The notes under the pieces were generated by a model, which was not told the origin of the DNA, searched no databases, and saw only the letters and a list, made by a program, of their open reading frames with translations. Made by a program: the position numbers and the translations under genes. A stretch of DNA of 5,896 nt from Candidatus Latescibacterota bacterium (GTDB lineage Bacteria; Latescibacterota; 4484-107). Within the stretch, counting starts at the first letter, position 1, and each line of letters starts with the position of its first letter. The stretch lies in NCBI GenBank assembly GCA_030613045.1, contig JAUWMS010000192.1:1-5896 (forward strand), written 5' to 3'. Of this stretch, positions 1 to 4,640 are shown one piece after another.

Positions 1-1
1 C

Positions 2-739
2 AATCTGCCGGTGCGGGCCATGAGTCGTTTTTTTCAACAATATGGGGAGCGCATAGCCGGCGTGCGTCTCTTACTGGAGAATCACATTCCGCTCCGAAAA
101 GGATTGGGGAGCAGCGCGGCGGCGATTGTGGGCGGTTTGATGGTTGCGGCGTCTTTGAGCGGGAAAAAGGTTTCAAAGCGGGCGATGCTCGATCTCGCGG
201 TCGGGATGGAGGGGCATCCGGACAACGTGGCCGCTACGTTGTGGGGTGGCGTCGTGGTAGCGTGCGGATCGAACGGTCGCATAGAGGCCATCCGGATGGA
301 TCCGCCCGATGGCATGAAAGCGGTTGTGGTCGTGCCCGATTTTGAATGGCCTACTTCGGAGGCTCGCGAAGCGCTTCCCCAACAGGTTTCCTTCGGGGAC
401 GCGGTGGTTAGCGTGGGGCACAGCGCGCTTCTAATCGCGGCCCTGGCGTCCGGAGACCGGCGCGTTTTGAGGGAGGCGATGCGCGACCGGCTTCATCAAC
501 CGTAGCGGGAGCCTTGGATTCCGGGGATGCAGTCGGTGTTCCGGGCGGCTTTGGATGCCGGGGCTTCGGGCGTTGCGATCAGCGGAGCCGGCCCGAGTCT
601 CGTGGCCCTGACGTGGGAGCATTTCGAGGCGGTTGCTTCCGCGATGAAAACGGCTTGGAGTGCGTTCGGAGTAAATGCCGAAAGTTTTATATTGGATCCT
701 TGTCTGAACGGTTCGACGGTGGAAACCTCTCTCGAATAG
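2..739 (+). pseudogene. thrB: Homoserine kinase (GHMP kinase), 5' partial, interrupted by in-frame TAG
   Basis: Homoserine kinase phosphorylates L-homoserine to O-phosphohomoserine in the cytoplasm, the step before threonine synthase. The frame is already open at the left edge; about 60 N-terminal residues are missing relative to the usual 300 or so. Visible family signatures are IPLRKGLGSSAAA (GHMP ATP-binding motif, about 92-126), EGHPDNVAATLWGG (about 209-250), and LPQQVSFGDAVVSVGHSALLIAALASGD before DRLHQP. At 503-505 a TAG stands where the family has Tyr (DRLHQPYR). The same frame then continues without a shift as REPWIPGMQ, and AISGAGPS (GHMP motif 3, near the C-terminus), ending at TAG 737-739. 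A product stopping at 505 would lack motif 3 and is unlikely to be active. An ATG at 527 could allow re-initiation of a 70-residue fragment. The identity is firm; whether the stop is real, suppressed or a sequence error is open. Confidence 0.88.
503..505 (+). other. Premature in-frame TAG in thrB
   Basis: The codon follows CTT CAT CAA CCG (LHQP) and precedes CGG GAG CCT TGG (REPW), so it sits exactly at the conserved Tyr of HQPYR. A single C-to-G change (TAC to TAG) explains it. TAG also ends thrB itself, livF and the glycosyltransferase in this window, so general recoding of TAG as a sense codon is unlikely. Confidence 0.85.
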
Positions 740-792
740 ATGAAAACCACGGCGCGTGCCGCCCCTCTTTTTTCGAATTTCGGATTGTTGCA

Positions 793-827
793 CCACTCAC
801 CACTCACGGCTTACCACTCACGGCTTA
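793..827 (+). repeat. Tandem heptamers just upstream of murD
   Basis: Five head-to-tail 7-mers: CCACTCA, CCACTCA, CGGCTTA, CCACTCA, CGGCTTA. The last four form a perfect 14-bp tandem duplication (800-813 and 814-827). The array ends six bases before the murD ATG and occupies the place where a Shine-Dalgarno would be expected; none is visible there. Confidence 0.85.
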
Positions 828-833
828 CAGCGA

Positions 834-2339
834 ATGAAAATTGATTTTACCAACAAGCGCGTCACTCTGATGGGCTTGGGTCTTTTCGGAGGCGGGGTGG
901 GGGCCGCCCGATTTTTGATTCGGCAGGGCGCGTCGGTGACGGTCACGGATCTCCGTTCGGAGCAAGTGCTGGCGGAGTCGGTGGAGGCGCTGAAGGGACT
1001 GCCGATTGCCTTCCGATTGGGCGAACACCGGGAGGCCGATTTTCGGGAAGCAGACGTGGTCGTGGTGAGTCCGGCGGTGCCTAAGGAGTCGCCTTTTCTG
1101 CAAATGGCCCGGGAGGCCGGCACGACTGTCGTGGCCCGGGATAATCTGATCTTCCAATGGTGTCCCGCTCCGATCCTGGGGGTTACCGGATCGAATGGGA
1201 AGACCACCACCGTCTCCCTCATCGGAGCGATGTTTCGGTGCATTCATCCCGAAACCATAGTCGGCGGTAACATCGGCGGCTCGGTGCTGGATCGCATCGA
1301 AAAGATTCACGCGGATACGCCGGTGATCCTGGAGCTTTCGAGCTTCCAACTCGAGGACCTTCAGAAGATCGGGATGAGTCCGCACGTGGCCGTGGTGACC
1401 AATCTTTCCCCGAATCATCTGGATCGGCACGGCACATTCGAGGAGTATGTCCGGGCGAAAAAGGGCATCATTCGTCACCAGCGGGCGGACGACGTAGCGA
1501 TTCTGAACTACGACGATACTACGGTGCGCGCATGGGCGGAGGCATGTCCGGGGAAGGTGGTCTTCTTCAGCGTGCGGGAGCCACTTCGAGAGGGCGTGTT
1601 TGTACAGGATGGAAGGATCGTGGTTCGGCTCAATTCTACCCCTTTTGTACCGCGGAGACCGCTGAGAACGCAGAGAAATACTCAAGAACAAAAGCGAACG
1701 TCGGACGCTTGCAAAGGCTCCGCGCTCTCTGCGTGCTCTGCGGTGAGATCGTTCCAGGAAGAGGCGGAAGAGATTTGCGGAGCGGAGGAACTGATCCTTC
1801 CGGGCCGGCACAACATAGAGAACGCCCTGGCGGCCACTGCAGCGGCGTGGATCGGAGGAGTCGGAAAAACGGAAATCGCCGGGGTGCTTCGGAGCTTTGA
1901 GGGCGTGGCGCATCGGCTGGAGTTTGTCCGGGAGATTCAGGGCGTCCGCTATTACAACGATTCCATCGCCACCACCCCCGAATCGGTGATCGCTGCGCTC
2001 GACTCGTTTGAAGGCGGCATCGTGTTGATTGCCGGAGGAAGCGATAAAGGCATCTCCTTCGATTATTTGGCCGGCGAAATCGTGCGAAAGGCGAAGGCCG
2101 TAATTCTCATAGGCACAACGGGTTCGAAGATTGCCGCGCTGGTGAAGGCGCGACGCGGGAGCAAGGCCCTTCCCTCCGTGACACTCCGTGACTCCCTGAA
2201 GGAAGCGGTGGAGCAAGCCAAGACATTGGCCCAAAGCGGCGACGTGGTGCTGCTCTCCCCGGCCTGTGCAAGCTATGATATGTTTCGGAATTTTGAGGAC
2301 AGAGGGAATCGGTTTAAGGCGTTGGTGGAGAAGTTGTGA
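834..2339 (+). CDS. murD: UDP-N-acetylmuramoyl-L-alanine--D-glutamate ligase MurD
   Basis: MurD adds D-glutamate to UDP-MurNAc-L-Ala using ATP, a cytoplasmic step of peptidoglycan synthesis. The protein is 501 residues against a usual 440-470. In order: N-terminal UDP-binding fold (GLGLFGGG, 14-21), ATP loop GVTGSNGKTTT (116-126), ELSSFQLE (167-174), SPNHLDRHG (192-200), a lysine in YVRAKK (probably K209) at the carbamylated-lysine position, GRHNIEN (324-330), NDSIATTPES (375-384) and SPACASYDMFRNFEDRG (475-491). The extra length lies mostly at about residues 268-308, encoded by a palindromic repeat, between the end of the central domain and the GRHN start of the C-terminal domain. The ATG at 834 places the usual 8-10 residues before the first glycine motif; an upstream GTG at 756 would translate the heptamer array and is less likely. 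No Shine-Dalgarno precedes 834. The stop overlaps the livG ATG (TGATG), suggesting coupled translation. Confidence 0.95.
   Translation: MKIDFTNKRVTLMGLGLFGGGVGAARFLIRQGASVTVTDLRSEQVLAESVEALKGLPIAFRLGEHREADFREADVVVVSPAVPKESPFLQMAREAGTTVVARDNLIFQWCPAPILGVTGSNGKTTTVSLIGAMFRCIHPETIVGGNIGGSVLDRIEKIHADTPVILELSSFQLEDLQKIGMSPHVAVVTNLSPNHLDRHGTFEEYVRAKKGIIRHQRADDVAILNYDDTTVRAWAEACPGKVVFFSVREPLREGVFVQDGRIVVRLNSTPFVPRRPLRTQRNTQEQKRTSDACKGSALSACSAVRSFQEEAEEICGAEELILPGRHNIENALAATAAAWIGGVGKTEIAGVLRSFEGVAHRLEFVREIQGVRYYNDSIATTPESVIAALDSFEGGIVLIAGGSDKGISFDYLAGEIVRKAKAVILIGTTGSKIAALVKARRGSKALPSVTLRDSLKEAVEQAKTLAQSGDVVLLSPACASYDMFRNFEDRGNRFKALVEKL
1649..1744 (+). repeat. In-frame palindromic nonamer element inside murD
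   Basis: The left arm (1649-1675) is three 9-mers: ACCGCGGAG, ACCGCTGAG, AACGCAGAG. The right arm (1718-1744), read on the - strand, is ACCGCAGAG, CACGCAGAG, AGCGCGGAG. The arms match at 21 of 27 positions and enclose a 42-nt loop that itself holds AAGCG...CGCTT (1692-1696 with 1706-1710). The element is 96 nt, exactly 32 codons, has no stop in the murD frame, and encodes an Arg/Thr/Gln-rich then Ser/Ala/Cys-rich stretch unlike the rest of MurD. It resembles in principle the Rickettsia palindromic elements found inside proteins, but the sequence is different. True insertion borders cannot be fixed without relatives. Confidence 0.8.
2174..2193 (+). repeat. Tandem decamer in murD C-terminal domain
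   Basis: CTCCGTGACA followed by CTCCGTGACT. It is read in frame and encodes part of SVTLRDS between a Lys/Arg-rich segment and the LKEAVEQA helix. The nine-base identity could be chance or another short repeat word; it adds no obvious extra length. Confidence 0.4.
2327..2330 (+). promoter_or_regulatory. Shine-Dalgarno for livG inside the end of murD
   Basis: GGAG lies eight bases before the ATG at 2339. It supports the overlapping ATG as the livG start, rather than a start after the repeats at 2341-2448, where no Shine-Dalgarno is seen. Confidence 0.6.
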
Positions 2340-3202
2340 TGCAAAATGCGAAGTGCAAAATGAAAAAAGAAAATGGCAAAATGCAAAATGTGGAGTGCGA
2401 TCAGTTCGTGGAAAATCCGCAATCCGCAATCCGCAATCCGCAATCTCCTTTGCTTCGGATCGCGCATCTCGTGAAACAATTCGGAGGATTGAGGGCCGTT
2501 TCGGACGTGAGCTTCGACGTCGCCGAGGGGCGGATTAAAGCGGTGATCGGGCCGAACGGAGCCGGGAAGACCACCATCTTCAATCTCGTCACCGGCGCGG
2601 ATGTGCCCACTGCAGGAGACGTCGCGTTCGAGGGGAAGCGTATCACCGGATTGAAGCCGCATCAGATCGCAGCAATGGGGCTTTCGCGGACGTTTCAGAA
2701 TGTCCAGTTGTTCGATCACATGTCCGTGCTCGAAAACGTGATGGTGGGGCGTCATACCCGCACCGTTTCGGGGATGCTGAGCGCCGCGTTCCGTCTTCCT
2801 AAAACGCGGGCGGAGGAAAAGGCCATCCGAGAGGCCGCGATGGAGCGATTGGTCTTCGTGGGACTTGACGCGCAAGCGGGGGAACTCGCAACCAACCTGG
2901 CGTTCGGAGGGCAGCGCACGCTGGAATTCGCGCGGGCATTGGCCACGGAGCCAAAATTGCTTCTGTTGGATGAACCCGCCTCCGGATTGAACGCGCACGA
3001 GACCACCGTGTTGGCGGAGTTGATCCTCAAGATTCGGGAGCAGGGCGTGACCGTGCTTTTGGTGGAGCACGACATGGAACTGGTGATGGACATCTCCGAT
3101 GAGGTGGTGGTGCTCAATTACGGCGAAAAAATCGCCGATGGAAAGCCGGAGGCGGTTCAGAACGACGAACGGGTGGTCGCGGCGTATTTGGGAGAAGAGT
3201 AA
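2339..3202 (+). CDS. livG: Branched-chain amino acid ABC transporter ATP-binding protein LivG
   Basis: One of two cytoplasmic ATPases that power the LivHM-type importer for leucine, isoleucine, valine or related substrates. In a 287-residue product: LRIAHLVKQFGGLRAVSDVSF (39-59, typical LivG opening), Walker A GPNGAGKTT (71-79), RTFQN Q-loop (117-121), a variant signature LAFGGQRTLEFARAL (187-201) where LivG usually has a YGQQRR-type sequence, Walker B LLLLDEPASGL (207-217) and H-loop LLVEHDM (His244). The usual LivG is about 255 residues. The extra 37 N-terminal residues are translated from two heptamer arrays and are unlike the family. I chose ATG 2339, which overlaps the murD stop and has GGAG eight bases upstream; GTG 2336 gives one more residue, and TTG 2450 would remove the extension but has no visible ribosome site. 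The family is certain; the substrate is inferred. Confidence 0.93.
   Translation: MQNAKCKMKKENGKMQNVECDQFVENPQSAIRNPQSPLLRIAHLVKQFGGLRAVSDVSFDVAEGRIKAVIGPNGAGKTTIFNLVTGADVPTAGDVAFEGKRITGLKPHQIAAMGLSRTFQNVQLFDHMSVLENVMVGRHTRTVSGMLSAAFRLPKTRAEEKAIREAAMERLVFVGLDAQAGELATNLAFGGQRTLEFARALATEPKLLLLDEPASGLNAHETTVLAELILKIREQGVTVLLVEHDMELVMDISDEVVVLNYGEKIADGKPEAVQNDERVVAAYLGEE
2341..2403 (+). repeat. Degenerate GCAAAAT heptamer array at the start of livG
   Basis: Nine consecutive 7-nt blocks, each beginning with G and all in phase. Four are exactly GCAAAAT (2341, 2355, 2376, 2383); the others are GCGAAGT, GAAAAAA, GAAAATG, GTGGAGT and GCGATCA. The array begins immediately after the livG ATG and is open in that frame, giving a Lys/Met/Asn-rich stretch. 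Confidence 0.75.
2414..2448 (+). repeat. AATCCGC heptamer array in livG N-terminus
   Basis: Four perfect AATCCGC copies (2414, 2421, 2428, 2435) followed by AATCTCC. Because three units make 21 nt, translation gives a 7-residue periodicity (NPQSAIR, NPQS). The array ends directly before the conserved LivG core. Confidence 0.9.
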
Positions 3203-3212
3203 GGGACAGAAA

Positions 3213-3296
3213 ATTGCCTGGATTTCAAAGATTTCAAAGAGTTCAAAAATTGCCTGAAGTAAGGTGGATGGGGCTAATTTTTGAAATCTTGGCAAT
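3213..3296 (+). repeat. Nonamer array with inverted arm between livG and livF
   Basis: Five in-phase 9-mers: ATTGCCTGG, ATTTCAAAG, ATTTCAAAG, AGTTCAAAA, ATTGCCTGA (3213-3257). An inverted partner at 3278-3296 matches 3213-3231 at 16 of 19 positions, so the RNA could fold into a long imperfect hairpin with a 46-nt loop. The element fills most of the 117-nt gap; livF starts after it with its own ribosome site. It might trim, pause or attenuate transcription between the two ATPase genes, but no T-run terminator is attached. Confidence 0.75.
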
Positions 3297-3310
3297 GGGG
3301 AGGAAGGCAG

Positions 3311-3316
3311 GGAGGG
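3311..3316 (+). promoter_or_regulatory. Shine-Dalgarno for livF
   Basis: GGAGGG lies just upstream of the ATG at 3320, with AGGAAGG a little further up. It decides for 3320 over an upstream TTG at 3281 that would translate part of the inverted repeat. Confidence 0.7.
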
Positions 3317-3319
3317 AAA

Positions 3320-4051
3320 ATGCTCAGACTGAGAAATGTACATGCGTATTACGACCAGGTGCAGGCCTTAAAAGGCGTATCGCTGCACGTTTTAACCGGG
3401 GAGATCGTGTGCCTGATCGGGGCCAATGGCGCGGGCAAGACGACGATTCTCCGTTCGATTTCAGGGCTTATGGAACACACGGAGGGCGCGATCCAGTTCG
3501 ACGATCGTGCGTTGCTGGGCCTGTCTCCGGATCGGATCGTGCGACTCGGGATTTCCCACGTGCCGGAGGGGCGTCAGCTGTTCGGGCCGCTTACGGTGAT
3601 GGACAATCTGCGTCTCGGTGCGTACCTGCGCTATCGGAAGGTGCGCAGGCGGATGCCGGAGGAGATGCGTCCGATTCTGGAGCTATTCCCGGTGCTGAAG
3701 GAACGGACGGCGCAGCTTGCGGGCACGTTAAGCGGCGGCGAGCAGCAGATGTTGGCGATCGGGCGGGCGATGATGGCCAGTCCCAGGTTGCTGCTGCTGG
3801 ACGAACCTTCCTTGGGGCTTGCGCCCATCGTCACCTCCGATATTTTTGAGGCCATAGAGGGCCTGAGACGCCAGGGGATGACGATTTTGTTGGTGGAGCA
3901 GAATGCCCGGCTGGCGTTGAAGGTGGCGGATCGGGGCTACGTGCTGGAGACCGGGAAGGTGATTCTGGAGGGAAGCTCGGAGGAGTTGCTGGACAACCGG
4001 GAGGTGCAGCGGGCGTATCTCGGCAAGGGGAAAAAAGGATTTCTGGAATAG
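3320..4051 (+). CDS. livF: Branched-chain amino acid ABC transporter ATP-binding protein LivF
   Basis: The second ATPase of the LivFGHM-type importer, working as a partner of LivG. The 243-residue product matches the usual 233-240. Seen in order: MLRLRNVHAYYDQVQALKGVS (1-21), Walker A GANGAGKTT (34-42), the LivF-typical VPEGRQLF around the Q-loop (81-88), signature LSGGEQQ (137-143), Walker B LLLLDEPSLGL (157-167), and LLVEQNA (191-197). In the last motif Gln replaces the usual ABC H-loop histidine, which is normal for LivF. The protein ends REVQRAYLGKGKKGFLE, close to the family's usual AYLG ending. It follows livG after a repeat-filled gap. No LivH, LivM or binding-protein gene is in the window, so the transporter must be completed from elsewhere. 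Confidence 0.95.
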   Translation: MLRLRNVHAYYDQVQALKGVSLHVLTGEIVCLIGANGAGKTTILRSISGLMEHTEGAIQFDDRALLGLSPDRIVRLGISHVPEGRQLFGPLTVMDNLRLGAYLRYRKVRRRMPEEMRPILELFPVLKERTAQLAGTLSGGEQQMLAIGRAMMASPRLLLLDEPSLGLAPIVTSDIFEAIEGLRRQGMTILLVEQNARLALKVADRGYVLETGKVILEGSSEELLDNREVQRAYLGKGKKGFLE

Positions 4052-4063
4052 CGTGTCGAGTTG

Positions 4064-4408
4064 ATGAATGGGACGCGGATTAACAATGTGTCGTCCAAAT
4101 TCGCCGGACGGCGCGCTCGTCGGAGACGGCCGAAAAGCGGGGTATGGCAGACCTCGTACCACGAAATCGAGCACGGGCTGCTCAACTATCTCTATCTCAG
4201 CCTGTATGTGAACCAGCGTCCGGAGGTGCTCCATTTCAAATTGGACGGTCCCGGGAAGCATTTTGTTTCACTGGCGGACGATGCCTCGGTGCGGATTGGT
4301 GGGGTGCGGATCAATGGAGAACTGTGGGCCGACTTCGATGGGCGGGAGCGGAGTGTCGCGCTGCCCGACGGAAAGGGGCTTGAGGTAGCGGTTACGCTGA
4401 TCTCGTGA
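4064..4408 (+). CDS. Unrecognised small protein, possibly a C-terminal gene remnant
   Basis: A 114-residue ORF, in the same frame as livF and starting 12 bases after its stop, with no clear Shine-Dalgarno (TTG 4061 is an alternative). Residues 1-24 include an Arg-rich run (GRRARRRRP). Then comes SGVWQTSYHEIEHGLLNYLYLSLYVN, a Tyr/Leu-rich helical stretch, followed by a segment that looks like beta strands, with SVRIGGVRINGELWADFD and VALPDGKGLEVAVTL. That ending resembles the C-terminal beta domain of larger carbohydrate-active or epimerase-like proteins, so this may be the tail of a decayed gene; I cannot name the family. In the alternative frame 4104-4136 reads PDGALVGDGRK, which would replace the Arg-rich run and hints at two compensating frameshifts. 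No signal peptide or membrane segment is seen. It could also be an intact small gene. Confidence 0.5.
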   Translation: MNGTRINNVSSKFAGRRARRRRPKSGVWQTSYHEIEHGLLNYLYLSLYVNQRPEVLHFKLDGPGKHFVSLADDASVRIGGVRINGELWADFDGRERSVALPDGKGLEVAVTLIS

Positions 4409-4419
4409 CAACTCAGACA

Positions 4420-4466
4420 CAAAGGCAGGAAGCGCAAAGGCACAGAGGGACAAAGGCGCAAAATTG
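4420..4466 (+). repeat. CAAAGGCN octamer array
   Basis: The blocks are CAAAGGCA (4420), a 7-nt variant GGAAGCG, CAAAGGCA (4435), CAGAGGGA (4443), CAAAGGCG (4451) and CAAAATTG (4459). It begins 12 bases after the stop of the preceding ORF. No inverted partner was found nearby. Confidence 0.65.
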
Positions 4467-4495
4467 TTTGTTCCCACATTTTCTGGAAAAAGCAG

Positions 4496-4524
4496 TTGCA
4501 TTTTGAGTTGAAATGTCTTATACT
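4496..4524 (+). promoter_or_regulatory. Putative sigma70 promoter for the glycosyltransferase unit
   Basis: TTGCAT (-35, 4496-4501), a 17-nt spacer and TATACT (-10, 4519-4524). The -10 matches TATAAT at five of six positions; the -35 matches TTGACA at three of six. It lies in the only long gap in the window and points at the glycosyltransferase. Transcription would start near 4531, leaving a leader of about 110 nt. Confidence 0.45.
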
Positions 4525-4629
4525 GGATGGGCTTGTTTTGCTTAATGTGCGTTGCTTTTCTTGAGATTGGAATGCTTTGAGCTGTCCTAATCTTGATCGT
4601 ATAGGAATGCATTAAAACAAAGAGCCGCC

Positions 4630-4634
4630 GGAGG
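4630..4634 (+). promoter_or_regulatory. Shine-Dalgarno that fixes a TTG start
   Basis: GGAGG lies six bases before TTG 4641. An ATG at 4645 is out of frame with the glycosyltransferase and would give only a short peptide. No in-frame ATG or GTG exists between the upstream stop (4602-4604) and 4641. Confidence 0.75.
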
Positions 4635-4640
4635 ACCGCC

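Larger units (their letters stand above)
4409..4640 (+). other. Non-coding gap before the glycosyltransferase
   Basis: This 232-nt stretch holds, in order, an octamer repeat array, a plausible sigma70 promoter, and an AT-richer leader of about 110 nt. The leader contains a small possible hairpin (AGATTGG 4564-4570 with CCTAATCT 4586-4593, one bulge) and a 7-bp direct repeat GGAATGC (4569-4575, 4604-4610). I see no GC hairpin with a T-run and no tRNA. No riboswitch class is recognised. Confidence 0.6.

Noticed and set aside
2..739. General recoding of TAG as a sense codon
   Set aside because: TAG ends thrB, livF and the glycosyltransferase at positions where the families normally end, so only the codon at 503-505 is anomalous.
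750..773. Possible terminator after thrB: CGGC-GCGT-GCCG followed by a T6 run
   Set aside because: The stem is only four base pairs and six bases separate it from the T-run, so intrinsic termination is doubtful.
1532..1900. A 122-codon + frame inside murD that translates the palindrome as a Thr/Ala/Glu-rich then Cys/Leu-rich peptide
   Set aside because: It lies wholly within murD, has no ribosome site, and merely reflects the repeat read in another frame.
825..2429. A 534-codon open frame on the - strand covering murD
   Set aside because: It is antisense to a clear MurD, has no recognisable motif and is a product of GC-biased codon use on the other strand.
2341..2448. CRISPR array
   Set aside because: Units are 7 nt and contiguous, with no 20-40 nt repeats separated by unique spacers and no cas genes.
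1649..3296. Insertion sequence or MITE with target-site duplication
   Set aside because: Neither inverted-repeat element shows a clear flanking duplication, and no transposase is present in the window.
2273..3343. A 356-codon - strand open frame over livG
   Set aside because: Antisense shadow of livG; the translation shows no family motif and runs through the repeat arrays.
3214..3849. A 211-codon frame overlapping livF
   Set aside because: Shadow frame of livF, Arg/Gly/Asp-rich with no motif; livF has all ABC signatures in the other frame.
4484..4500. Sigma54-like promoter TGG...TTGCA
   Set aside because: The spacing between GG and GC is one base too long and the TGGCAC core is not matched.
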